From Blumeriella jaapii (taxonomy: Eukaryota > Ascomycota > Leotiomycetes > Helotiales > Drepanopezizaceae), in NCBI GenBank assembly GCA_009599575.1, contig VWND01000015.1, positions 992,001-1,056,000 on the forward strand: 64,000 bases of DNA, read 5' to 3'. Below the pieces are notes generated by a model that was given only the letters and a program-made list of their open reading frames with translations, did no database searches and had not been told where the DNA came from. A program made the position numbers and the translations under genes. Shown in pieces: positions 46,267-58,155 of this stretch. How positions within the stretch are numbered: the stretch's first letter is position 1; the number at the start of each line of letters is the position of its first letter.

Positions 46267-47754
46267 ATGGCTCCTGTTCAACGATCCCCCCCTCAGCAAA
46301 GCTTTTCAGCTCCTGCTACTACACCTCAACCTCCCTCCTCCTCTCAATCAGCGAAGAAGCAACCTCCCCCAGAAGCTTCTTCTTCTGAAGAACAGTCCTC
46401 CCCCCGAGGAAAAAAGAACAAAAGAAAAGGCAGAGCGCCAACCACTTCGCCTGCCACCTCCCAGCCTAGCGCTAAGAGCGTTCAGTTGAGACTCCTGCAA
46501 AATCAACTGAAAAAAGCGCAAGAGCGTGAACGACAACTTCTGGAGGCTATGCGGTTGCGACAGACCCCTCAATCAAAGCGTTTGGTAGAATCTATCGAAC
46601 GTGCCTCTGCCAGTCGCGAATCTGCTGCTCCTCCCCCTCCTCGCAACGTCTCATTTCAACCAACAGACGCTGCAAACCAACCTCCACGCTCTTCGCGAAC
46701 TCTCTTTGGATCTCCCCCTGACGGCCAAGACCCTAGCGCGCCTTTTGAACGCTATAGTTCCCATTTATCTGCTGACTCTCGACTAGCTCGTATAGAGCGC
46801 GTTCCGAACCTTGAGTTTAAGCTAGATAATGGTGAAGATTACAAAGCACGCCACTGGGAGACTAGAGTTCTCGACAACCTCGAACTCTACCACGACTACT
46901 TCGCTGGCGATCGATCCCGCAAGAATTACATACTCGATCAGACCGAAGGCGTGGCAAGGGAGTTCCTGACCCCGCGTATCTTGGACCGTTCCGACCCTAC
47001 ACCTCCCGAAAAATTAGTGAAAGAGGTCGCCGATTTCCTGGCCGACCCTTCAGACGTTCAAAAGGCGGAAAACGAGTTCAAGATGCTTGCAATAAGTACG
47101 CACGACGACTTTTAGCGATTCTACCTGCGATTCTCCACCCTCGCAGCAAACGCCCAAATACGGACTGACAAACAGCTTCGAGACGCCCTTCGCGACAAAA
47201 TACCAAAGCGTCTACGAGAAAAGCTGCACTTGGAATAGGCGCGTACAACGACCTTCAAGGATTGGCTCACCGCCGTCCGTCAAGAAAAACAAGGTCAGTT
47301 GGCTGAACGAACTCTATACGCGAGTCGCTCTTCAACCAAGTCTACCACCCATCAAGGTGGTAGGTCCTCAACCAAAGCGTACTACGAGTCAAATCGTACG
47401 TACGAAAATCGTCCAAGTGCTCCACAGGCTCCCCCTCAGCCCCCTGTTCTTCCTCCTCCTCCACGCCAAAACGCCCCCCCTGGCGTTCTTCCCTTTCGAT
47501 CGGACCAACGACAACGCTCGTCCTCTACTCCACACCAGAAGGTTCGAAGCCAATCTGCACGACCCTCTACGGGCCGACCCTCGGTTCCACCCAAAGGCCC
47601 TCCCAAGCTGGTAGGTGTAAACGAGGTCGAACCGGCCGAAGATTCGCCCTCTGATAATGGTAGTGAAGACGAAAACCCCCCTCCAAACGACTTCCAAGAC
47701 GCACACAAGAAAGTCGAAGGCTCTCCCGCCAGTCGGGGAAACGCCCAGGCCTAA
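46267..47754 (+). pseudogene. gag of element G, two premature stops
   Basis: Encodes the structural protein that packages the RNA in virus-like particles. From ATG 46,267 the frame runs about 495 codons to TAA 47,752, with TAG at 47,113 and 47,236 in the way. Both sit where CAG (Gln) would fit, a CpA to TpA change. The N-terminus is Pro/Ser/Gln-rich with a basic cluster (RGKKNKRKGR). A charged coiled-coil-like segment follows (KKAQERERQLLEAMRLRQ). The capsid-like region has the RARHWETRVL-type block (DYKARHWETRVLDNLELYHD). The C-terminal third is Pro-rich. I see no CCHC zinc knuckle, unusual for a fungal gypsy gag but seen in the Tf1 group. Confidence 0.88.
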
Positions 47755-48354
47755 GCAAAGCCTCCTTCTTGGGCGTGTTGCGCGATATGCGTTACCTTGA
47801 CGTTCGAAAGCTTCTTGGTGGCGACTCACTGACAATCCCCGTTACACTCACCAAGAATGGCCTTTCGTACAAGGTGAAGGCGCTCGCCGACTCTGGAGCG
47901 AACGGTTATGCGTTGATCGATTCGGCGCTGATCAAGTCCCTTTCTTTCTTTTTAACCTTTGATTCAACCTCTCCCGGCTCCTTTTCCTGTAAAAGGGTAT
48001 AATGGAGCTCGTGGCCATTCAATTACACATTTTACGCTTCTCAACCTTATTGTTAACAATCGAATACAATCGTTCACTCCTTTCTTAATCACCAACCTCG
48101 GAAATCATGGTGTGATTTTAGGAAAAGCTTGGCTGGCCGAACACCAAGTTCTACTAGACTGTAATAAACGCAAGCTTCATTAGCCGAAGTCTTACCCTCC
48201 CACAGCCTCTTACGCTCGTTGTATTAAAGTCTCTCATTTGCACCCCCGAAAGATTCAATCTCGCCACCAAAACGACGCTGTGAGACGTGACAAGAACCTT
48301 GACCAATTGTGGCAGACCTACGACGCTGTGCGAAGCGCGAAAAGGTCGAATTTC

Positions 48355-48387
48355 ACTCGCGGTGCCAATTTCGATGGCGACGCCAGT
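48355..48387. repeat. 33-bp module in pol of element G
   Basis: ACTCGCGGTGCC to GGCGACGCCAGT, inverted ends with mismatches. It is translated as TRGANFDGDAS in the open pol frame. The reverse complement shares TGGCACCGCGA with the modules of the A/B/C family. Confidence 0.7.
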
Positions 48388-51300
48388 GGGATAATACAAG
48401 AAATTACACCACCTTCCCAGGCTGCCGATCCCCCTTCTATTATTTCTTCCCCTTCTCTTCTCCCTTCGTCAGAACAGCTTCCTCGTTCTACGAAGAACAG
48501 TTACACCAAAGACCGAAAAAAGGCCCTCGCCGCGATGGCCTTTCAGCTTAATATAATCGATAGTTCAGACAAGCCACCTCCTGAACCTCCCAAACGACCA
48601 GTTCGAAGACGAGTCCCTCAACCTACTGCTTACCCAATCTCCATCTGCCAGATCACTGCACACGCTTTCAAGCTGATCTCCAGAAAAGAAGCAGTTGAAG
48701 TGTTTTCAACCTCCCTGTACGAGATCGACAGAATACTAGACGACCTTACGTACAACACTTCCCTCAAGACCCAATCTCACAGTCTTTTCGAACGTTTCAG
48801 GACCAATAAAATATCGATTTCGACCCTTTCAACCAGCTTAGCGGAGCTAACTTCGAATGAACCTTCCCTCGAATCTCTCCCCCCGGAGTACAAAAACCTC
48901 GAACACGTGTTTTCTAAGGCCGCCAGTAACGAGCTAGCCCCTCACCGGCCCTACGACCACAAGATCGAGCTCACTGTAAATGAGAAAGAGCTGAAATACA
49001 CTCCTTTGTACAAGATGTCGATTCCAGAGCTCGAGATTGTCAAGACCTACCTGCAAGACAACCTTGACAAAGGTTTCATCGAACCTTCCACCGCTCCCTT
49101 CGCTGCTCCAATGCTTTTCGCTAAAAAACCCGACGGTTCACTGCGTTTCTGTATCGACTATCGAGCCCTCAATAATGTTACTCGTAAGGATCGCTACCCC
49201 CTCCCCCTCATCGATGAGACCCTTGCTCGTCTCTCGGAAGCGCGAATCTTTACGAAGCTCGATATTCGTCAAGCCTTTCACAGAATTCGAATGGACCCCG
49301 CCAGTGAAAAACTGACGACGTTTCGTACGCGTTACGGCGCCTATAAGTGCAAGGTGCTACCTTTTGGCCTCACTAATGGACCCGCAACTTACCAACGCTA
49401 CATAAACGACGTTCTCTTCGACTATTTGGACGATTTCTGCACTGCATACCTGGATGACATTCTCATCTACTCGTCCGACCCTTTGGAACACGCCACACAC
49501 GTTCGCAAGATGCTCCAAAAGCTCGCTGACGCTGGATTACAGGCCGATATTCGGAAGTCTGAATTCAACGTTACTCGGACCCGTTACCTAGACTTCATCA
49601 TCTCGACTGAAGGCCTAGAGGTAGATCCAAAGAAAGTCTCCGTGGTCGCCCACTGGAAGCCTCCTACTACTGTAAAAGGTGTACAGAGCTTCCTTGGTTT
49701 TTGTAACTTCTACCGACGTTTCATTCGAGACTACGGTATAATTGCAAAGCCTCTGGTCCATTTGACCAAGGCTAACGTTCCTTTCAATTTCACTTCTGAA
49801 TGTCAGGAGAGTTTCGACCTCCTTACACTAGCCCTTACTACTGCACCAGTTCTACAACATTACAGGCAAGACCTTCCCTGCATGTTGAAGACTGACGCTT
49901 CCGACGGCGTAATGGCTTCTGTGCTTTCGCAACTCCATGGCGACGACTGGCTCCCAGTCGCCTACTTCAGCAAAACCATGGCCCCCGCAGAGCTAAACTA
50001 CGTCGTACACAACAAAAAGATGCTCGCAATCGTGAAATCTCTAGGCAACTTTCGTGCTGAACTGGCTGACTCAGTTCATCAGATCAAAATAATCACTGAT
50101 CACAAGGCCTTGGAATACTTTATGACCTCCAAACCCTTAAACGCTCGACAAGCACGCTGGGCCGAGCTCCTCGCCGACTACAACTTTCTCATTACGTACA
50201 GACCAGGTAAACACAACCCTCTGGCTGACGCACTGACACGTCGTACGAGCGAACTCGACCGCCAAAACTCCCTTAAACGCACCCAGCGCCTGCAAGCACT
50301 CCTTCGAGCCGATCAGATCGATCACCGCCTTTTGACTAAAAAACTTCGACCGCCCACGGCCTCCGAAACAGCTGTTTCTATCGTTGAAATAGCTAATCTC
50401 TCACCCGCACTCCGTGTCGTTGACCAGCTTCTCCACGCTAATCGCACAGCTAGCAGCCTGATGGCCCTCCGAAAGGAAGCTGTACGAGACGCTACGAAAG
50501 GGAACGACAACAACACTCCGTATACACTTAAACGCGACCTGCTGCTATATCACGGTCGCCTGATAATACCAGACGTCGATCACCTTCGTCTGGCCCTTGT
50601 ACGAGAAATGCACGACCAGATCTCCACCGCTCACCCCAGCGCTCGCAAGACTACGCAATTGCTCTCGGACCAATACTATTGGCAAGGTATAACAGCCTTC
50701 GTAAAACAATACTGTCGCAACTGCCACGCTTATCGAAGGAGTTCTGTTCCAAAAGATAAGCGCCCCGGCCTCCTTCAGCCTCTTCCTGTTCCTGACCACC
50801 CTTGGGAGCACGTTACAATAGACTTTTGCAGCTTCAACAAAGACAAACACGATTACGATAACGTGTTCGTAGTGATAGATCGCTTTTCCAAGCAGGCTAT
50901 TTCGATCCCCTGCCACAAGAATATCGACGCTCGAAGCCTCGCCAAACTGTATATATTCCATGTGTACAAGTATTTTGGCCCTCCAAAAAGTATTATTAGC
51001 GATCGTGGCCCCCAGTATTGGTCTACCTTCTGGTCTGAATTAAACAAAATACTCGGTACGCAACTGAAGCTTTCGACAGCCGCTCACCCTGAAACCGACG
51101 GTCAAACCGAAATTTACAACCAATACCTGCAAAAACGCCTTCGACCCTTCGTGAACTTCTATCAAGACGACTGGAGCGAATTTCTCCCAATGATGGATTT
51201 CGCCCAAATGGTCCTCCCTCACGAGAGTCTAGATGGCCTTTCACCCTTTGAAGTTGTACACGGTTACACTCCCCACACCAATTGGAACTGGAAGCTCGAT

Positions 51301-52000
51301 ACTTCCCCCTCCCCCAACCCCTCACACAAGCTAAACGCAAACGAAACTCGTGCGTACGCTCGCCGCCACTACGACGCCTGGAACCTCGCCAAATCGCACC
51401 TCCAACAAACCCACGACAAGATAAAAAGAAGTGCGAATAGGTCTCGCCGCGCGAACGATTTTGACGTTGGCGACTACGTATGGCTCGATATGCGCCCATT
51501 TCCGACCTCCCGGCCCTCCCGCAAGCTCGACAACCCTACAAACGGCCCTTTCAAGGTTGTAGCCAAAATTTTCGACAACGCTTTCAAGCTAGACCTTCCT
51601 AGTACTATGAACGTACACCCAGTTTTTCACGCTAGTCGACTGCGTAAAGCAGCTAACGACGCGCTCCCAGGTCAGATTAACCCAGCCCCTGAACCTATCA
51701 ATATAACTGATGAGCTTGAATACGAAATCGAAAAATTGATCGCCTGTCGAATACAGCGGAAGACCCTTCAGTACAGAGCTTCTTAGGTAGGCTTAGATAA
51801 AAATCTCACGTGGTACCCCGCGTCTGACTTTATATACGCTCCCCTGAAAGTGCGCGACTTTCATTTGGCGCATAAGGAGCTCCCCGGTCCTCCTGCAAAA
51901 CTTGTAGACTGGCTGAAGGCGTATTCCGAAGGTTTGGACTCGTACGATCACTTGGATAGCGACGTACCAATGGATAAAAGCTCGAGAGCGCGCTTTTTTC

Positions 52001-52014
52001 GGACGGGAGGGTAG
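52001..52014 (+). promoter_or_regulatory. Polypurine tract of element G
   Basis: GGACGGGAGGGTAG immediately 5' of the 3' LTR, the usual place for plus-strand DNA priming. It overlaps the last codons and the stop of pol. Confidence 0.8.
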
Positions 52015-52281
52015 TGTAACGACTCACTCGTTTGCCCCTCGCGTCACCCCAGCAACTACGTATAATTGCAAGCTCCCTGGTCTCCTGGTGGGTCTCCCAT
52101 CAACTATGGAGACTATCATGTATATAAGGCTCTCTCCCCTTAGCAACCTCTGCCTTCTGCAGTTGTTGATTCTAAATGAATATCTTTGTTGTTACAGAAC
52201 CAAAGGCTCGTTTCTCATACCATGTGAACACGGCGACCAGTTGACTGATCTCCCAGCCCTTCGACTGATTAGATCGTCACA
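52015..52281 (+). repeat. 3' LTR of element G
   Basis: 267 bp, TGTAACGACTCA to GATCGTCACA. It differs from the 5' copy at five positions, all G/A or A/G; four of the five have A in the 3' copy. Confidence 0.95.
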
Positions 52282-54800
52282 ATATTATAATAATAAAAAA
52301 ATCTTTTCTGAAATTCGACGCTATATAATAAAATATATTTAAAATATCGACAAAATTATAATTTGCTTCGAAAAAGCCAAAGCTATTATTGGCCCTCGAT
52401 TAAAATTTTGTATATCCGAAATAAATATCGTCGGTTATATAACTAATAGCGCTGGCCGTTATTTTTAACGAAAAAAAATTAAAAAAATCTGCGAATAAAA
52501 AAAATATAAAAATATTACCGAAGCTAAAGCTTTTATTAGCGTTGTGATTTACTACCGTAATTAAATCAAAAACTTTTTTAAAAAGCTGTATTTATTTACG
52601 CTACGATAAAAAAAAAATCGATTTCGTTTGGAAAAAAAAGCAAAGCAAAATTATAAAAAGTTTTAAAAACGACTTTTTATCGGTTTTATTACTTATGCGG
52701 ATCGATTATAGCCCAAACGCAAAAAAAATTATTTTAATTATCGACGTTAATATTTTCGGTTAAAAAGCTGTATTATAACAAATCGATAAAAACAAAAAAC
52801 GATATTTTTCACGATTCGAAAGCGGCTTATAATTTTTCGCGAAAACACGCTACGACGCTATTAAACGAAAATATCGAAGCGTTTTTAAAATAATAAAAAA
52901 AATAAAAAGCGAATTATACGACGTATATTTTATTTTAAAAACAAACGCAAAAGTTTTTGTCGATTAATTAAATAAAAAAACCAATAACTTATTAAAAGCG
53001 CTCGTTATTAATTAAATAATTTAAATGCGATTTATAAACTTCGAAATTAAATATATTAAAAAAACAATTAATACAACGGCAAACGGCTTTTCCAAACGAA
53101 AACGCTTTTATCCGTTTAATTTCGCTAAATAAAACAAATAAAATATCGACGAATAAATCGCTAACGAAATCGGCTGTTTTGCTATTTACGTTTTAGGTTT
53201 TATAAAGCTAAAACTATTCGCGTTGTTATTTCGGCTGATATCGCGAATAAAAAACATTAATTTTCGAGCCGAAAAAGCATTCGCGTTATTATTTCGGCTA
53301 GTATCGCAAATAAATTTAATCGAAAACGATCGGAATAAGCCGATTAACGACGAAAATAAATTTTTAATCGATAATTACGAAATCGAAAATTTTTATTTAA
53401 TCGCATATTATTTAATTATTTTATTTAAATTATTTAGCGTATTAAATTATTAATTTAAATTATTTAAAAACCAGGTTTTCGATTATATATTAACCGACAG
53501 AAAGCTATATAAAATAAAAAACAATATATATTAAAAACGCTTAGTAATAAATAATAAAGCCGATAAGTTTAAATTATAAAAAAAACCCACGAAAAAGTGT
53601 TTTATAAAAAAGCTAAAGCCATTTATTATCGAATCAAAAACGACTTTTAATAAAAAAAATACTTCGAAAATTGCAAAGCTTTCGTTAAAAATTGCATTTT
53701 TTGCTAAAAACGAAAGCTTAGCCGAAAAAAAAACCTATTATATTCGACGTAATTTTTTAAAATTTAAAAAAAAATTAATTTCGACGTTATACGCGTGCTA
53801 ATCACCGATCGCGGTTATATATATTTCGTATTCGCTATCGACGACCTTTTTAAATAATTTAAAAAGCGACTTTTCCGAAACGCTATTTTCGAAATTATAA
53901 CGATCTTTTTTTAAAAAAACGTTATATATCGATACGATTTATTTAATAAATTAAACGTCGATAATAAACCCGAAAACAAAAGCGTTATCGAAACTTTTAT
54001 AAAAAAATACGATATTTAACGCATTTAAATTTCAGCCTATAATTCGAAAAACAACGGATCCGTAAAACGAAGTTATAAAAATATTTTCGACGATCTTTTA
54101 AAAACCATTCGAAAAAGCTATAAGCGTTAGTCGCGGAAATTTTCGGAAATGCTTTTTGCTATACGTATATATATACACGCTTTTATTAAAATAATTTTAT
54201 TTTTTATTTAATACGACAAAAACGCTCGATTGCTTTTGAAAACAAAATAACTTATATAAAAACTTTATAACGTGATTAAAATAAAAACGAAAGCAAACCT
54301 GTTAGCAATAAAATTTAAACAATTAAATTATCGCGATATAAATATAAAAAAAATAATTTAAAAAAAAAAAATATAAAAAAGCAATTAAAAAAGTTTAAAA
54401 TAAAACCAAAGTTTTAAAAAAAACGCTAATCAAAAAAGGAAATCTGATTTTAATTTACAACGTTCAGCGCGCTATTAATAAATCGGCCGATACTAAACTT
54501 AATTATAAATAGCTCGGATTTTACGAAATATACAAGGCCGAATTAAATAAAAACTATTATAAATTTACGAAACTCGATAAAACAAAACTGAAAAAAACGT
54601 TCGCCGCCAACCGGTTAAAACGATTTTACAAAAAAAACCAGCAAATCTACCCCTTGGATTTTAAATCAAAAACCGACTTCGATTCCAGCGAATCCGACGA
54701 CGATTCCGACCAAAGCGATTATACTTCTGAAAAAAAAAACCCTCTAGAAAAGTCTGAAAACAACCGAATAATAATCCCGCTGCTGAAAACACAATTTAAA
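52282..54800 (+). pseudogene. pol relict of element A (RT end, RNase H, integrase)
   Basis: The RNase H remnant lies around 52,900-53,100 and the integrase remnant around 53,770-54,320, with KNNGSVKR near 54,049-54,072. A Ser/Asp-rich C-terminus near 54,660-54,760 matches that of B. It is more heavily mutated than B. Confidence 0.8.
53216..53311. repeat. Pair of 33-bp modules, element A
   Basis: 53,216-53,248 and 53,279-53,311, homologous to the pair in B and with the same 30-bp gap. Confidence 0.75.
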
Positions 54801-55317
54801 TCGTAATTCCATTTATAACCGAAAAAAAAAAAAATGCATACGAAATTATTTACTAATTGTTTTATTATTTTTTATTATTTATTATTTTCCTTTTTATTAT
54901 ATATTATTTTACTGTTTTTATTTTGTCTTATTTGTATACAATCTAATCGTTTTGTTTTATATATATTATTTATTTTTAAAACCTTTTTCTATATTATTTA
55001 AAACATTTATTATACTTTTCTTTGTTTAATTATACTTTTGTTTATTAAAACAAAAACCTTATATATATTTAAGCCGCATATTTAATATATTTATATTATT
55101 CGCATATTTTACGAAAACTATTTTTTATATATTTTATTATTTGCTATTTTCTGCACTATTTACTTTTTTTGCTGTTTTGAACGAATGCCTGCCTAAACAG
55201 TTTTAATTTATTAAAAAAACAGCATGCGAATTCCCGTGACTTTTAAATACAAATATTTTATAATTTCCGTACTTTTCCCATTTATTTTTTAATAAATATA
55301 ATACATTTTTTTAATTA

Positions 55318-57742
55318 ATAAACTTATCGATATTATATCGTTTTTTAAGCAAAGCGTTGTTAAATCTAATAAGTTTATTTTTAATTTACTTTGAAACGGA
55401 ATTATTATACGCAATTTTTCCGAATTTAAGCAAATATATAATACCGCTATTTTAAATTAATAAGCAGCTTTCGTAAAAACGTTTATAAAACAATTCGATA
55501 TAATAACTGAAAACGTTAACGAATTTTTATTCGATTACGAAAGCTTCGTTAAAGCTAAATTCGTTCGCAAAAGTTTTAATTACGACAAATTTCTGTTTAA
55601 TTACGATAACGCTTTAAAAGTTTTCGCCGAAGCAAAAAAAGCTCGAAATAATAAAAAAAAAATAATAAACCGAATCTTACGCTTTTTGTTAAATTAACGA
55701 AAAAAAAATATTTAAAAATACGTTTTTAGCAAAATTATTAATATTATTTTATTTCGGCATTTCGCTCGTTTTTTCGAAACTATTATTTTTATTAAAAAAA
55801 AAGTCTGGATATTAAACGCTTATATTTTTAAAACGCAAGCCCTGAAAGCTAATAATCTAAAAGCCCGCAAATTTATAAGCCTTTTTACAATTGTTTGCAA
55901 ACTGATCGACGACGTTATATAATCGCTAAAAAAAGTCTTAATCGGCTGCGAAATCCCAAATCTGACTTTTTTTTAAAGCAAAAGACTAAACGTCGCGAAA
56001 TACGGCATTTTTATACCGAATAAAAAAAACGACGCTATTTCGATATTTTAAATTTATAACAACGAAAAAAACGAAAAAGCTAATATTATTTTCGTTTAAT
56101 TCGAAAAAACATACGCGATAGCAATTAATATTTTTAAAACAGCTAAAACAATTCGGCGATTTTTATTTTTAATTATCGAAAACGAATCCGAAAACGAAAT
56201 TAAAAACGTAATAGCAAATAATCGCTTATTCGAATATAAAAAACTTATTATATTTATAAAAACGATTTCGGAAAAAATAAAAACAAAAAACGTAAAAAAG
56301 CGCGCCGATATTTTCGAAATTTTTTTTATTCGAAAAAAAAATTATTTACGTCGCTAGCAAAAAAAACACCGCGAATAAAAACAGCCGAAAATCGACGCCG
56401 AATTATAAGCTTTAAGCTAATTAATAAAAAACGCGACGATTTTACAAAATTAAATTTAAAAAACGCCGGCATTCCGAAAGGAAAAGATTTAAACGATTTT
56501 AAATCTGACTTTTCGAAATTAAATACGCAAATATTAAAAACGCTTGCTGCGTTTAAAAACGTCGTATCGCTAATATTTCAGATTTTAATAAAAGCATTTA
56601 AAATCTCGATAATTATACGATTCGACCGAAAAAGCTTGGAAAAAAATATCGAAATTATCGCGGAAAAAATTATATAAAAAACATAAAATTAAATTATTTT
56701 GTTTAAAATTTTCGTTTTCGACGACGAAACGATTTAAAAATTTTATTTCGATATTTCGATATAAAAATTAAATAAATCCGTTAGCTTTTTTTTTTTTGCT
56801 TCGAACGAAAACTAAATTAAGCTTTTTTCGGAAAACTGTAAATATAATACGTTAAAACAAATAAAAAAAACTTTTGAAAACGGTAACCCGTTTTTATTCG
56901 AGCTTTTTTTCGTTAAAAAACTCCGATTTTTTAATTTCGATTTTACAAATAACGTTAACGCTAAAAAAAATAATAAATTTTGCTATTTCCACGTATATTA
57001 TTACGCGGCGTATTGCGATTTAATTATAAAAAAAATCGACGTCGTCGATTTCGCTAATCGATTCGCTGTTATTAAAAATTCGAATTATAATATATTCGAA
57101 ATTAATTTTAATAATTAATTTATATTCCGACGAAAAACTGCGAAAATTACTTAAATATATATTAAAACTTATTTGGGCTATATAAATTTCAAAGCAAATC
57201 TTAAAGTTTTTAACGCGATTATAAAACTCGATTAAAACGTAAAAAAGTGAAAGCAACGAATATTTTTAAAAGCCGACTTTTTTGGTTTTTCGACCGAAAA
57301 AATACTTTAAAACCTATCCGAATTAAGCTGCGAATTCGTTAATTACGTAAAATCTTATAACGAAAAAAATAAGCCACTGTTGTATTTTATAAAAAAAAAA
57401 GTAGCTATATATAAATATTATTTCCGACTAATTAAAACCTAAAAAGCGCCTACAGCTTTTTTCGCTAATATATTTTATAATCTTATTTAACAAGCTTTTA
57501 AAATACACTTCGGTTTTTACTTCGCTGTTTTAATTATCCGAAACTTTAGAAACTGCCGTTTCGTAGCATATTTTAACGTTCCGATCGTTTTAAGTTTCGT
57601 TGGTTCCGACCGTATTATAATTATAAAATTCGATATCGCCGATTTTTTAAAAAAAAAAAAAATCGAAAATTTTACCGACGTTATTTTCGATTATTACGTT
57701 TTGTTTATATTCGCATACAATTCGGAAATAATCGAAACTTAT
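55318..57742 (+). pseudogene. ORF3 relict of element A, truncated by element C
   Basis: About 808 codons of the same third ORF as in B, in one frame except for RIP stops. Mutations differ from those in B and C, so the three copies together constrain the ancestral frame. Confidence 0.7.
56344..56376. repeat. 33-bp module in ORF3 of element A
   Basis: ATTTACG...CGCGAAT, the same site as 40,355 in B. Confidence 0.65.
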
Positions 57743-58009
57743 TGTAAAAGTAGGTAGGAAAACCAGACTGATACGGCCATATGTCGGTGGGTAAGATAGT
57801 CTAGGGAATCCCTAGAAAAGACTGAAAAAAGGAAAAAAAGAATGAATAAAGGTATAAATTGGACTGCGTGCTTATAATACTATTTAAAAAGGTGCTTTGC
57901 TTTTATATTTGTTAAAAATAGTTAATAGCAGAGGGTTTCGAAAAAGTCTATGCTTCGACTATAGCTAAAACTACTAATTTTTATTAATATAAAATATTAT
58001 CGTTTTATA
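57743..58009 (-). repeat. 3' LTR of element C
   Basis: 267 bp, on the minus strand TATAAAACGA (a mutated TGTAAAACGG) to CTACTTTTACA. It is inserted in ORF3 of A after ...AACTTAT. Confidence 0.92.
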
Positions 58010-58155
58010 TTTTGTTTTAAATAATATACGTAATCGTTTTTGATTACGACCAAAGAAAAATATAATTTTAATAAATGCAATTTAGTTTATTTTATATAAT
58101 TTAAAAATTAATTAATTAAAAACCGAACTTTTTAGCTTTATACTTTTTCGGTTTT

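Larger units (their letters stand above)
47755..52014 (+). pseudogene. pol of element G: protease, RT, RNase H, integrase, chromodomain
   Basis: The protease (ALADSGANGYALID, Asp codon 47,889) is read in a frame one base behind gag. The frame then slips by one base in a T-rich stretch near 47,940-47,965. From there one frame runs to TAG 52,012, broken by TAG at 48,181 and 51,784. Reverse transcriptase: FCIDYRALNNVT, PFGLTNGPATYQ, YLDDILIYS (from 49,447). RNase H: KTDASDG and IITDHKALEYF. Integrase: H-H-C-C finger (HDQISTAH to CRNC, 50,612-50,728), then the D-D-E residues in VTIDFC, SDRGPQYW and DGQTEIYN. The chromodomain starts at EYEIEKLIACRIQRK and resumes after the stop with NLTWYPASDF. 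The final stop abuts the 3' LTR. Both later TAGs fit TGG to TAG changes. Confidence 0.92.
45877..52281 (+). mobile_element. Element G: near-intact self-primed Ty3/gypsy chromovirus
   Basis: 6,405 bp with two 267-bp LTRs (TG...CA) and a perfect five-base target duplication ATATT (45,872-45,876 and 52,282-52,286). The empty site is visible in B at about 36,312-36,335. The LTRs differ at five sites, all purine transitions. Normal GC and codon use stand out against the AT-rich host. Order: LTR, primer site, gag, protease, RT, RNase H, integrase, chromodomain, polypurine tract, LTR. It has four internal in-frame stop codons and one frame slip, so it probably cannot move by itself. Confidence 0.96.
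52282..57742 (+). mobile_element. Element A, third part (RT to interrupted ORF3)
   Basis: Continues A after the G insertion, colinear with B from about 36,313 to 41,754. It contains the RT end, RNase H, two 33-bp modules, integrase, the hairpin spacer and the first three quarters of ORF3. It is cut at 57,742 within ORF3 (after a block equivalent to AYNLKIIEIYL in B) by element C in the opposite orientation. Confidence 0.88.
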
